Source: Mimachlamys varia (Eukaryota; Mollusca; Bivalvia; Pectinida; Pectinidae). Taken from it: a stretch of DNA of 64,000 nucleotides. Positions 23,556 through 35,786 of this stretch are shown piece by piece. How positions within the stretch are numbered: position 1 is the first letter of the stretch; every line of letters starts with the position of its first letter. The stretch covers positions 7,683,282 to 7,747,281 of the forward strand of contig OX392536.1 in the NCBI GenBank assembly GCA_947623455.1, given 5' to 3'. A model generated the notes under the pieces. It was not told the DNA's origin, ran no database searches, and worked only from the letters and a program-made list of their open reading frames with translations. The position numbers and the translations under genes were made by a program.

Positions 23556-24995
23556 TGGCAACTTTATTGAGACCATAGCCAAGTCTGACGGTCGTATTCC
23601 TAACGTCACCAGGGGATACTGTATTGAGACTCTAGCCAAGTCTGACGGTCGTATTCCTAACGTCACCAGGGGATACTGTATTGAGACTCTAGCCAAGTCT
23701 GGCGGTCGTAATCCTAACGTCACCAGGGGATACTGTATTGAGACTCTAGCCAAGTCTGGCGGTCGTAATCCTAACGTCACCAGGGGATACTGTATTGAGA
23801 CTCTAGCCAAGTCTGACGGTCGTATTCCTAACGTCACCAGGGGATACTGTATTGAGACTCTAGCCAAGTCTGGCGGTCGTAATCCTAACGTCACCAGTGG
23901 ATACTGTATTGAGACTCTAGCCAAGTCTGGCGGTCGTAATCCTAACGTCACCAGGGGATACTGTATTGAGACTCTAGCCAAGTCTGCCGGTCGTAATCCT
24001 AACGTCACCAGGGGATACTGTATTGAGACTCTAGCCAAGTCTGACGGTCGTATTCCTAACGTCACCAGGGGATACTGTATTGAGACTCTAGCCAAGTCTG
24101 ACGGTCGTAATCCTAACGTCACCAGGGGATACTATATTGAGACCTTAGGTAAGTCTGACGGTCGTATTCCTAACGTCACCAGGGGATACTGTATTGAGAC
24201 TCTAGCCAAGTCTGACGGTCGTATTCCTAACGTCACCAGGGGATACTGTATTGAGACTCTAGCCAAGTCTGGCGGTCGTAATCCTAACGTCACCAGGGGA
24301 TACTGTATTGAGACTCTAGCCAAGTCTGGCGGTCGTAATCCTAACGTCACCAGGGGATACTGTATTGAGACTCTAGCCAAGTCTGACGGTCGTATTCCTA
24401 ACGTCACCAGGGGATACTGTATTGAGACTCTAGCCAAGTCTGGCGGTCGTAATCCTAACGTCACCAGTGGATACTGTATTGAGACTCTAGCCAAGTCTGG
24501 CGGTCGTAATCCTAACGTCACCAGGGGATACTGTATTGAGACTCTAGCCAAGTCTGCCGGTCGTAATCCTAACGTCACCAGGGGATACTGTATTGAGACT
24601 CTAGCCAAGTCTGACGGTCGTATTCCTAACGTCACCAGGGGATACTGTATTGAGACTCTAGCCAAGTCTGACGGTCGTAATCCTAACGTCACCAGGGGAT
24701 ACTATATTGAGACCTTAGGTAAGTCTGACGGTCGTATTCCTAACGTCACCAGGGGATACTGTATTGAGACTCTAGCCAAGTCTGACGGTCGTATTCCTAA
24801 CGTCACCAGGGGATACTGTATTGAGACCTTAGGTAAGTCTGACGGTCGTATTCCTAACGTCACCAGGGGATACTGTATTGAGACCCTAGCCAAGTCTGAC
24901 GGTCGTAATCCTAACGTCACCAGGGGATACTGTATTGAGACTCTAGCCAAGTCTGACGGTCGTAATCCTAACGTCACCAGGGGATACAGTATAAC
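23556..24995. repeat. 57-bp minisatellite with a 10-unit higher-order repeat
   Basis: About 25 copies of a 57-bp unit (agccaagtctgacggtcgta, then cctaacgtcaccaggggata). Unit variants (gacgg/ggcgg/gccgg; tattcc/aatcc) recur in the same order every 570 bp; for example the rare accagtggat variant lies at 23891 and again at 24461. A variant with ctatattgag and ccttaggtaag marks each block start. Because 57 is a multiple of three, the minus strand stays open for up to 209 codons (unit TLGLRPSDLARVSIQYPLV), but stops come only from a single base change. Probably not coding. Confidence 0.9.
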
Positions 24996-25659
24996 ACTGG
25001 ATTGTAATGTTCATTGATAGTGTTTAATGTATTTATACAAGTCTATGGTAGTTTCGTTCTCACTGCCGCAGCTCTTTCTTAGTGAATGTTACATGGCTTT
25101 GAGTTGTCCTTGATAATATAACGAAAGTAATCGGCGAATCAGAAATCAGTTTACATTACCTACTCATTCAGCTTTACCTTATACTTTTCAAAACTATTGT
25201 GTAAATCCATTCTGATTGAAATACAGATCCATGTTCTCACTCCGTTTTACAAGGATCTGACAACATCCCATACGAGGTCATTTTATGGTGACCTTTGTCG
25301 CCTCTTTACCTCACACTAGTGGAATGTTTCAATGACGCTGTCTTCTTCCAACAGGTGACGAAATGACTAAGCATACAGATACGATTATGCAAGCTTTATC
25401 GCCTCAGAAATCCACATTTCAGATTCTGAAAATAGTAAGTTGATTGGCTAATGCCAAATATCATTTTATGTCGTCAGATCTTGACGCAACAGAGAGAAGT
25501 TGTCGGAAAGGATCAAGATATGATTTTAACCAGATTGGTGTAAATCTTTTCTAGGTTCATATTTTGTCATAGTTTCACAAGTGTGTAGTTCCTAGGGTGG
25601 TTTTTCTTAGATTAGATTATTCTGGCCATATTTGTGTACGAGCATGTCGCATATTTCAC

Positions 25660-25680
25660 CCCCCCTCCCCCCCCCCCCCG
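25660..25680. repeat. Poly-C tract
   Basis: Two C runs with one T between them. The G-rich complement could form a quadruplex or a replication-slippage site. Confidence 0.8.
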
Positions 25681-26952
25681 ATATTGAAATCATACTATAA
25701 TTTTATCATAGTTCTATGTGCATTCAATAAATCACTTGGTTGACATTCCAAACAACTATTGAAAAAAAGTTTGTATTATCGAGTTTGACCTAAAGTTGAC
25801 TTCCGGGGTATCCTCTCGCCAAATCGCCATTAACCCGTCTTAATATATCTTGAAATTGTGCACCTCCATTCATGTTCATATTTAATTAAAACGCGCGTAG
25901 TTGTAGTACGTCACAGGTGAAACAAAGCCGCGTGTCGAGTTGACATGTATTTATGTCCGACTCTACGCCCGAGGTCTTCAGTACTTTATTCGTCATAAAG
26001 ACGGGTGGTTTCGTTTTGGGACAATTTCAAAATGAATTGATAAAAAAAAACGACATATGATAAATATAACTAAATTTGTTCTCACCGTTCTACTTTCGGT
26101 ACAGTAAACGTATGTTTGTATAATTGTGTTACATAATAATGCTTTGCTTTTCAAAAGGTGTTATTCTCAATAGTTTGTTTTTTTCTATATTCAAAAGTTG
26201 TTTTTGCAAATTGACTAGAAATATAATTAATATTTAAATTAAGCTACATACCATCTTGTCAGTGATTAAGATCTAGGGATACTCGGCGTCTCTTAAAGTA
26301 AGTTCTTAGGCTCAAACAAACCCAATACTGCAAACAGATTTATTTTCGCGTGCGAATAATACTCATTGAATAAAAGGGGGATCTCGACCTACTTTTTGAG
26401 ATATTTGAGCTTGAAAGTAACAGATTTTGCTAAAATTGTCTCAAAACATGAAAATTAAGTGCAAGTATATTTTCTACAATATTTACAAAACTTAAGTTAC
26501 CACAAATTTGATTATTCCCAAAAAGTTAGTTGATGTGCTGACAACAAAAACAATTATATTCGTAAATGTTATGCATTTTTTGTTGATATCGTCACCTTCA
26601 TAACTCCATTTTTAACAAATTTACATCGCACATATGCATCGAAAACAAGCAAAAATGCTATCAAAACCCATGTCAATTTTATATATGCTTTTCGGTACGC
26701 ATAAAAAAGAACGGGAGTGGGGTGTTCTCGATTAAAATTTTGCAATTTTGCTCACTTGAAGCTAAAACTTCGTCCCCCTACCCCATTTTGCTTAGTCCTA
26801 TTGTAATCGGTAAAAGGCACAATAATATGGTGTTATTATCCATACCTGTAAAACACAATATGACGTCATGTACATGTAATTGTCCTAGGCCTGGCGTCAC
26901 AATTAGAACATTTGAAACTTACAGCCAATTAAATTTGCACTGAGGTATGTGT

Positions 26953-26968
26953 AACTACATATGTAGTT
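26953..26968. repeat. Perfect 16-bp palindrome
   Basis: aactacatatgtagtt reads the same on both strands. Confidence 0.7.
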
Positions 26969-27079
26969 ATATAATGTAAAAATATTACACGGAAAAATTC
27001 ACTTGATAACGGAAAAATAATATTTACGTAATGAATGTTTTAGCAAATTTTGTTAGTCCTATAACACAAAATACTTATT

Positions 27080-27310
27080 CATTTACTCATTTCATTACTT
27101 ATATTTACATTTTGATTGAATTGTTTTGCTTTATTTAGTTACTTCTAACAGATTTTGAACAGCAAATCAAGTGAAGATAACAATGACATTGATGACGTCA
27201 CAATAGAGTCTTGAGACGTCACAATAGCAAATATTATTACAGTCTTGTAACAACATTTGCTTTCACAATGCATTACATAAGTGTAATATTTGTTTTCACA
27301 TAACCCTCTG
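27080..27310. repeat. Interspersed repeat with CRE-like site, copy A
   Basis: gatgacgtcacaata followed by ttgtaacaacatttgc, preceded by a ttttgaacag block, matches 33350-33560 in order. Confidence 0.45.
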
Positions 27311-28179
27311 TAGATTTAAAAAAGAATTGAACTATATCGTATTGCGTCTTGACTTTCTGAAAGTAGTAAATAGGCCTGAATGGATATATTTTCCTATGCG
27401 ACACAGCCGGCGCATGGCTTCATTGAAATAAAAGGTAAACAAATGACGTTTTTGCTTTGTTTAATGTGAATATATGTGTTAAATGATTGCAGGATAAACA
27501 GAATACACAGTAAGCTGCATCTTACTTTACAAGGTTGATTTTTGGTTCGGGACGAAAAGACGAAGATTACTTGCCATCTCGTCTTTTCTAAAACCCTCGC
27601 CGAAATAAGCCTTTTATTGTATGATACTAACCATGCATTCTCTATGTAGGTATACTGTCATTTTGATATGTTTCCTCATCTCTTTCAATTGTTTTCTTTG
27701 TAAAGATGTCAAATGCCGATTTCAAATAAACTACATGTAGTATTTTTCTTAAAAAGGCGAAGTTTAATTTAGGTCTCAATTACATTGCAGAGTATGGCAG
27801 TTACATTTACAAAAAAACCGTCCTTAACATCAACCACCGAAGAAATGATTAAACTCGCAGACTAGAGAACGACAACATACTTCCGGTATTGATATATATT
27901 TCAGAATTATCCAAACGAAAAAAAAACGGAACTCCCAAAACCATTTTTAAATACATGGTCAGCTTAACACTGTAAAACCTTTAGAAACATTATTGCAATA
28001 AATCAAGCACATTTCACAACGATGCAAAATTTAATAAAAGTTATGGTAATATAAAAAAGTGATTATTATAAGATCAAAAAGAATTGAATGTTCAGGTTAA
28101 TCTGAATGCTTATTATAATAATCCTAATGCAGATATTAATACAAGTTTTAAAAACAATGTCTGAAACAGGAAGAGTCAT

Positions 28180-28480
28180 TGCCTATCCTCAATGAAAACC
28201 CAGACAAAGGCACTTTGGGAAAAGCATTAACAAGTACGGATGATGGCAGGGAGTCTGCCATTCCTCTAATTGGGGTGTCTTAAGGGCTTTCCCTGGCGTG
28301 TTTACCAAGGGGAGATAATTAAAGAAACGATGACAAACTATATCGTTCACTGACAGACGCCTCGTCGTGATTGACGCCCGATAACAGGAAACCGACATCG
28401 TTGTTATGCAAATGAGACACACAGAGGGGGCGGAACCTGTAATTAGATCAGAGATATGTGAATATTCATTAAGAAGATTG
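28180..28480. promoter_or_regulatory. Candidate regulatory stretch with octamer and GC box
   Basis: Less AT-rich, non-repetitive DNA. It holds ATGCAAAT (28406-28413, POU octamer) and GGGGGCGG (28426-28433, Sp/KLF type) within 30 bp. The 114-codon minus frame across it shows no recognisable protein. An enhancer or promoter is a guess from motif content. Confidence 0.25.
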
Positions 28481-28499
28481 CATTTCAGATATTTTTTTT

Positions 28500-29990
28500 T
28501 TAAACTTTGATTTAAATCAGAATCAATGTTCAATTACCGAAACGTTTTCTTGCAAGATGACTCATCGTCCTGGCCACTCAATACCAAATAATCGTACTAT
28601 CATCCTGAAACTGTACGATCAGCATTTGGATACTTTATCATAGCTGGTAACAATCCTGGTTTGAACAGTCCCTGTGTAAGAAATATAACTTCGATTGTTT
28701 TTGTTTCACCTTCGACGATAGTGGAGGAACGCGATCATATAAGGTATTGTTTTTCCGAGGGATGACGCGACCGCGACAGCATTAACGTTAAATTCCACTT
28801 TTAACAATGTTATTTTTATTCGAATGAGTTGAAATTTTGTTACACAACTCGTTTTATCTTACTGAACATGTATCTCAAATTCGAAAGAAATTTGTTTGCG
28901 GGTTCTGGGTTTTTTTAGGTAAAAACTGATTTTTGGTGGCATTTGAATAATTTACGTTACAGTTCAATTTTCGAATCAATGTTATTGTAATGCAATTGTA
29001 TCAAAATCTGGTCACTTCATAGTTAACACTTAACCTCATTTAAAAGTAAATTGCTTTACATGTTTTGGTATTTTATATTATTTACTTTTAAACATTTTGC
29101 GACGACACCATTTGATGATGACGTATGAACAGAGCGCTATCCTCTAGTACCAATACACAAAACGTAAACAAACCATTATCACTGTTTTTAAGATTCACCG
29201 GTCTTTGCGTATCTAGAGCATTGGTAGTGAGTGCGATATATGATTTTGTCAGTCCCAGGACAATTTATAAATTGATATTCAAAGAAAAAAAATCATTATT
29301 TAGAATATGTTACCTTATGCATGTTATGTAATATGTGATTTTCTAGCACTGCTTTGTTTAAACATATCTTATTGGTTGTGAATATCAAAGGGATAAGTCA
29401 GGAAGTTATGTCAGCTTGTGATAATGCGTATCATTTCTACAAATACGTGATCTACTCTCAGGTCTTAATACTTTAAATCTTAGTGTAGTTATTGATATCA
29501 ATTTTCTTCTTCTCAAAAATAAAAACCTGTCCGTTGAAACAAACACTTCAGTTATTTGAAACGTGCATACTTAAACCAAATTCAGTAAAAGGTTTAGTTA
29601 AAGTTATCGTCATACGCACGATTTTCATCGTGTATTTCTTCTTCTTCTTCTTCTTCTTCTTCTTCTTTTCTTCTTCCTCCTTAAGTTTATACTTGTTCTA
29701 TGTAAAATGATATTCATTGTGATCATTATAAGCTTTTTCAAATTATATGTAAATATATTATGGAGAGTCTTTTTAATGTTTTAACTCGCCCCCCCCCCCC
29801 CCTAATCTGTTTGTTGAATCTATGCAAGCAAATATGATTAAATAAAGAAGTGGCCAGTTTGCATAAAACATTTCTATTTCTGATACCTGTTTTATTTTCA
29901 AATACCCGTCTCAGCCAAAAGTTTCTTTAAACAAGGAATATACATTCCTCCTTCGATGAGTTAACTCTCTTACTTAACCGGTTTTGAATA
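28500..29990. other. No recognisable gene
   Basis: Unique AT-rich DNA with the (TTC)n run and a C run near 29790. Confidence 0.55.
29634..29676. repeat. (TTC)n microsatellite
   Basis: A run of ttc triplets in AT-rich DNA. Confidence 0.9.
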
Positions 29991-29999
29991 AATTAATTT

Positions 30000-30390
30000 T
30001 AAAGCTCAGACCTCGTCACCAGAAGACCATCATCACGACTATTGGCATTTATTGATGGCCGTTTGGCGCCAAAACGACAACATACTTTGTTAGACCGTCT
30101 TGGCTGATCAAGATCATTAGCTGGTGTTTAAATGATTATAATTAACAGACGAAATGTCGGACGAGATGTATCGAAGCCCCGTGGGCTCATTTAGCTCGAC
30201 TCCGCCGGAATTTTGATTCGAAGAAAAACGGAGGAGTACAAAACGTTAGCCTAAATTAAGCACCGTGTGGTCCACGCCGAGATGTACCTGAATAATCCCA
30301 ACGTAAGTGAAGAAAATGTAGAGAACTCTCCAGGAGCTCTCCAGGAATGGAGGCGTATTGTTGATTAAAGGTCACCATAGAAACCAACAA
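30000..30390. promoter_or_regulatory. Candidate regulatory stretch with RFX-type X-box
   Basis: Unique, less AT-rich DNA ending with gtcaccatagaaac at 30371-30384, close to the RFX X-box (GTYNCCATRGNAAC). It also has aactctccaggagctctcca, a short direct repeat. No exon is apparent. Confidence 0.25.
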
Positions 30391-30944
30391 AATTTCGTAC
30401 GAGTTATTTACTCACTGAACTCGAAATTACCTTCTATCGTTTAGGCATAATAAAAGACAATATGCACGGAACTCCCAACAAACAACAGGGCTGACATTTT
30501 AATTAAATCACATCCGGAGGGATAAAGAAATATTCAATATAATGCATATTTATAGAGAAAACAGACCTCAAGGAGCGTTACATGTCTGATAGCTATGTAT
30601 CATAAACAAATTGCGCAACAAATTAACTTGTCAATAAAAAGAAGTTTAATTTCGAACATAATTTAATCTCCGAAATATTGTTTATAACCTACGTAGCCAA
30701 CTCTTAGCATCATTCAAGAAAGTCGATTCAGAAGATATTCAATTATAAATTATTTATTGAAAGAAACTATAAATAAACATTTGGAAAGGTCACAATCAAA
30801 ATATTTTGTTTGATATCTTAAAGGATACAGATGTTTAAATATTAAAAGCAACAATGACGATTTTAATCAACAAAGAAGTGTTAATTTCGCTTATCGCTTT
30901 CAAAATGCTAGCCGCATTTTACACAATCTAAAATGGACTTTGTT

Positions 30945-31005
30945 GACATGGTTTATTGGTTTGAACGCCCTTTCAACAGCAGAGGTCATTCAAGGACGTG
31001 TTTAA
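30945..31005 (-). mobile_element. SINE family A tail fragment
   Basis: ggtttattggtttgaacgcc through ggtcattcaaggacgtg matches the 3' part of family A. The minisatellite at 31.02 kb starts right after it. Confidence 0.5.
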
Positions 31006-31019
31006 ACGTTCAGATATAT

Positions 31020-31670
31020 ACAATTGTATGTGTGCTGGAGACAGGATATGTTGGTGTATGTGTGCTGGAAACAGGGTATGTTGTTGTATGTGTGCTGGAA
31101 GCAGGGTATGTTGGTGTATGTGTGCTGGAAGCAGGGTATGTTGGTGTATGTGTGCTGGAGACAGGGTTCACTGTTGTATGTTGTGTATGTGTGTTGGAGA
31201 CAGGGTATGTTTGTATATTTGTGCTGGAGACAGAGTATGTTGTGTATGTGTGTTGGAGACAGGATATGTTGGTGTTTGTGTGCTGGAGACAGGGTATGTT
31301 GTGTATGTGCGTTGGAGACAGGGTATGTTGGTGTATGTGTGTTATAGACAGGGTATATTGTGTATGTGTGCCGGAGACAGGGTATGTTTGTATATTTGTG
31401 CTGGAGATAGGGTATGTTTGAATATTTGTGCTGGAGACAGGGTATGTTGTGTATGTGTGTTGGAGACAGGATATGTTGGTGTATGTGTGTTGGAGACAGG
31501 GTATGTTGGTGTATGTGTGTTGGAGACAGGGTATGTTGGTGTATGTGTGTTGGAGACAGGGTATGTTGGTGTATGTATGTTGGAGACGCGGTATGTTGGT
31601 ATATGTGTGCCAGAGACAGGGTATGTTGGTATATGTGTGCCAGAGACAGGGTATGTTGGTATACCTGTCT
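31020..31670. repeat. ~30-bp minisatellite
   Basis: About 21 units of ggtatgttggtgtatgtgtg plus ctggagacag, some with a 1-bp deletion (gtatgttgtgtatg). Long frames open on both strands (162-228 codons) come from the unit length and lack a gene context. The array starts at the end of a SINE tail fragment. Confidence 0.85.
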
Positions 31671-31689
31671 TCGTGTGATGGGAAACACA

Positions 31690-32765
31690 ACTATTAATGT
31701 TCAGGGCTATGGTATGTCCGGGCCCAGGGACAGAACCAATTGCATTGGGCTAAAATTCAGAATCGAAGCCAATGTGATGCATTGCTTAGCAAGGCTAAAG
31801 GAATAAAAATGAAAAATGTAAGATGTACGGAGGAATACCACGCTCCCGGGCCCAAACTATTACAATTGGCTAACAATTTTGGTCACTTTTATGTCGACAA
31901 TTACTCATATTAAGAAAGCAAGACCTCAATTCTGCAGGGATTCCCACATTAATCGCCTCATACAATTCCTTTCTCTATCCTCAACCTGCATGGGAGTGTA
32001 TACACGGAATGCATCATAATAGGTGGTCAGATGGTGCAGTGGATCTCAAATTTGCCTTTCATCAAGAGAAAGATAAGCAGAAGCACTTGTTTCATAATTG
32101 TTGTAAAAATAATTAAAGTTTTTAGTACAGTTTTGCCTGTGAAATATAGAAAATGTCAAACTGATAAAACTTACGTTTTCACTACAGTGATGAGCAGATT
32201 GTCGTAACTCCTTTCCTGTTGTAAGAGTTATTCCCCTTGATCGAGCTCTCCCATTGTCCCCTGGCATTGACATTGGCGTTTGTTAGGCTGTTAGAACAGC
32301 AGTTACATTGATGAGGTACTGTTGCAGGATTTAATAAGAAATAAATATCCAGATAATATTTTGAAATGCGCACTTATTACGATCAGCTGACCCGATCGGT
32401 TGTGATTACGACGGATTGGTCTAGCTACTTATAGCAGTAGGTAAGTAAATAAAATAAAATATTAAAAACATTTTAAGGCATTATTCGAAATGTAATAAAA
32501 AGAAAATTCAATGGTTTGCCGTTTAATATCAAATATTTTTTCACTCGTATGGTTTTGGTATTTTATATAATCTTTACTCTACAGTAAGTATAACCCCCCC
32601 CCCCTGCCTGTTATAACCTTATTCACCCATGAAAATCAATTTGAACTCTTCCAATCTAAAGGTTGGAATAACTCATTTTAAAGTTCCAATGGTGATTGAG
32701 TCAAAGTTAAGAGGCGAAAAGAGGTCAATTTGTATCTCGATCAGGGGACAGAACACGTACCCTTC
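31690..32765. other. No supported gene
   Basis: A minus frame near 32164-32280 ends at aaaac|GTAAGT, a good donor sequence. No matching acceptor or neighbouring exon was found, so it is left unassigned. Confidence 0.45.
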
Positions 32766-32770
32766 CCATC

Positions 32771-32981
32771 TTGGTTTGGTTTAATTTGTTTTACGTCCTA
32801 TTAACAGCCATGGCCATTTAGGACGTGTCAGATTTTGGAGGTGGAGGAAAGCCAGAGTACCCGAAGTAAAACCACCGACCTACAGTCAGAACCTGGCAAC
32901 TACGCCACGTGGATTTCGAACTCGCAACCCACAGGTGAATGGCTAATGGTAGAATGTCGGTAAATCTTAACCACTCGAGGT
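32771..32981 (-). mobile_element. tRNA-derived SINE (family A), copy 2
   Basis: Full-length or nearly so. The head starts at cctcgagtggttaag (A-box region) near 32981, with the B box gcgagttcgaaatcc, the body, and the tail ending at aaaccaaaccaag near 32771. Confidence 0.75.
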
Positions 32982-33164
32982 TATTTGCAACTCCAAGACT
33001 GTTCGAAATTACTAAATAAAGCATAGTTTCTCTATCAAAATGTAAATAGAGGATCTTACACGAGTGTTGATGTTATATGGAATTTATGAAACGATTTCAA
33101 TAATTTGATATGCCACGAGCCTTTTGTTAGATCAAATTTCGATAGAAATGCCCCTCAATGGTCA

Positions 33165-33282
33165 TAAAGTCTAGATAATTCTAACCCCCCCCCCCCCCCC
33201 CCAATGTGTAAAATTACTCTAAGCATCCTAGTTTAGGTCCAAAACTAGCTGTTACAAATTCTCAGGTACCTGTGGTACTGTT
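33165..33282. mobile_element. Foldback family F, half copy with expanded C tract
   Basis: aatgtgtaaaattactctaa, gtttaggtccaaaactagct and ttctcaggtacctg match the right arm of the element at 45895-46069. The family's short C run has grown to a long C tract here. Confidence 0.55.
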
Positions 33283-33349
33283 TACATGTTCTGGGAGGTT
33301 GTTCCATCCTCTGTGGACAAACCTACATAAAAGTCCACCATTTTTGCCA

Positions 33350-33560
33350 AATTATGAATTAATTACTTTTCATTTTGAATAATTTTGGTTTATCTAATTA
33401 CTTGAACAATTTTTGAATGTTGACAACAACGAAATCGATGACGTCACAATAAAAGTTTGATATCGTTTCAGTAGCAAGTGCTCGTATAGCGTCTTAACAA
33501 CATTTGTCTCTACAGTACATTGCAGTGTAAAAATGACTAAATTACATAGGCCATCATATA
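33350..33560. repeat. Interspersed repeat with CRE-like site, copy B
   Basis: cgatgacgtcacaataaaag, then cttaacaacatttgtc. Paired with 27080-27310. Confidence 0.45.
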
Positions 33561-33850
33561 TATATATGACATACAATGTAATTCTTATGTAAGATATTAT
33601 AAGTAAAGATATCAGTCAATTAAGTATTAAACTGCATTTGGTCAACTTTACACTGATGGTAGGGATACGAATCGCCTTTCTACAAAATGTATGTGGTGTC
33701 AGAATGGCAATAATGCTGACAATATTTCGGACGATAGGCCTTCCGCACACTCCAAGAATCAGGGAATGGGCCCCTCTTCAATGTTGATAAAAAGCTTATA
33801 TTTGTGTTGACGACGTTTCTTTTTCGATGTTAAAATAAGTTTATTTAAGG

Positions 33851-33998
33851 AATAACCACAATATTGTTTAGGGTTATACGGTATATACCGAAAAAAACTG
33901 TGTGCACTTTGCATAAATTCGCGAAGCGGTTTATGCAAAAAAGTGCACACAGTTTTTTCGATATATACCGTATAACCCTAAAAAATATTGTGGTTATT
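33851..33998. mobile_element. Hairpin-headed element, near-perfect 148-bp palindrome
   Basis: aataaccacaatattg mirrors caatattgtggttatt; gggttatacggtatatacc mirrors ggtatataccgtataaccc with few mismatches; the loop is ttcgcgaagcgg. About 250 bp of flanking body (34000-34260, with tgacgtcatcac) resembles that at 59.9 kb. Confidence 0.7.
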
Positions 33999-35184
33999 AC
34001 TTATAATTTCATTTCCGAAGATACGTTTATAAGACATAAGTCTTATACAATGATTTCGTATTAACTATAACCAAAATCGAATGGTTTTGCAAAAAACACA
34101 ACCATGTGCATTTTCACCGCAAAACAACTTCAACCAATAAGTTTGATTACAAAATACCGCGCCAAACATGGCGGTATATGACGTCATCACTTTTTGCGTT
34201 ATCTGATTTTTGAGGTTATACAATATAACCTGAAAAAGTTTAACATTGCGGGAATAGGCAAAATGAAATTATTCGATTTTATCTTGACGTATTAAGCGAT
34301 TTAAATGGACTAAATTAAGCCAAGATGTTGTCTATAATTATTTCTCGTCCGAACGAGAGTTCGGCGTGATATGCATTGTTTTTAACCTTCATTTCACGTT
34401 CGTATTCATACTCGTTTCGGGTTATAGTCCTATGAACCGAAACTGAAGTTGCTTGGTTTATATATTAACACTGCAGCGTTAATGTAAACATTAAGCTATG
34501 AAAGCTATCTGAAGGTCATAAACAGGGGTTCACCACCCCACCCCCCCCCCCAAAAAAATAAAATTATACAAACTTTAGCCAATGATTGTAATGATACAAG
34601 AAGCCATAATTAACCAAAATAACTCATTTCAAAGGAATCTAAAACGTCTAGATATTAATATAAGCCTGGTCAACCGATCGTTACATTCTTTTACAGATAA
34701 GGTTCGCTGTTTAAAGGAGGCAAAGGCTAACCATCCTTTCACTAGATCCGTGTATGCCAACATTTTCAGCTTGACTGCGGAGTAATGGACCATAGATTTG
34801 ACTTCCGTGACGAGGCTGTAGGTGGCGTATCTAGTCAGGTCAAAGGTCACACGAAACTAACGTTCTAAATCTAACATTCTGTACTAAGTAGAGGTTCTAC
34901 AATAGGAACTAGAATAAAGTCACGTGCGGGGAATACTATTTTTGGTAGAAAAATTCGCATATCCGGACTGGTATTGGGAATAGTAACGTTTTATTCCAAT
35001 TTATACAATACATGCAATATAGATAGAACTACATGTATCTAGACACTGCCAACGAATAACTTTGAGCATTGACAGGAACAGTGGTTATTCTAGAACTGTG
35101 TTAAAGCCATTCAAACGCAACCCCTATCCTCCTCCAAACCATTTTATTATCATTTTTGAACTGTTTGACAAAATAATGATACTT

Positions 35185-35470
35185 ATTTCTCTGTATCTTT
35201 GTGTGATATGAAGATGGACGTTTTTGAGTGATGACTCGGTTCTCATTTTGAGGATTGATACTTACTTGGATGTGACCAAGATTTTACAGGGCAAGTGTCG
35301 TCGATGAAGTAGAAGACGATTACTCTCTCGGAACATCTGTTCTTGTACTATTGTACTTTTGCAGGGTCTCAATGTTGATCTTTTCCTTTTGTTCCTATTT
35401 TGCCTCTTCTTGAATCAATTTTGAGTTCGGATTATGGTTTTGTTGACACTCCGGTATTCTCTGATTTTTT
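35185..35470 (+). mobile_element. Retrotransposon 3' end, copy at 35 kb
   Basis: It shares tctttgtgtgatatgaagat, cgtcgatgaagtagaagacg and a ggtattctctgattttttt terminus. Confidence 0.65.
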
Positions 35471-35786
35471 TAGTCAACATATCATAAAAACATTTCAAAA
35501 TCGTTTGTAAAATACTGTGTTTCATTTTTGGTATTGCTTGTTTTGTTAGTATTTCTTCATTTTGATCGATCGTTAAACATGGCCGCCGCTGTCACTGATT
35601 GGTCAAAAATGCTATAATGACCGATTTCCGTCAGATTTGGTTGGTAGATGTACACACGTAAATGGTCAAGCCTTAAATTTCAAAGCTTCGCATCATTGGT
35701 GACATGTAGGTTTTTGTAAAGTGGAGTTCCTATTACAAAGATAATTTGTTCGATCTTTGCCCAACTACTTGTCGATCACACTGGAA

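Larger units (their letters stand above)
24996..27075. other. No recognisable gene
   Basis: Mostly unique AT-rich DNA. Only the poly-C tract and the 16-bp palindrome stand out. Confidence 0.55.

Noticed and set aside
23493..24977. Long minus-strand frames (209, 186 and 91 codons) with a 19-residue repeat, as a repetitive protein gene
   Set aside because: The frame is open only because the unit is 57 bp without a stop. Frames end at a recurring base change and there is no promoter, signal peptide or splice context.
28189..28533. 114-codon minus frame
   Set aside because: No recognisable domain. It may be only a chance opening in a less AT-rich stretch.
31002..31806. Overlapping frames up to 228 codons on both strands
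   Set aside because: Both strands and several frames are open at once, which is typical of a ~30-bp minisatellite and not of a gene.
32046..32373. Exon ending at a GTAAGT site
   Set aside because: A single good donor without an acceptor or a partner exon in phase is not enough.
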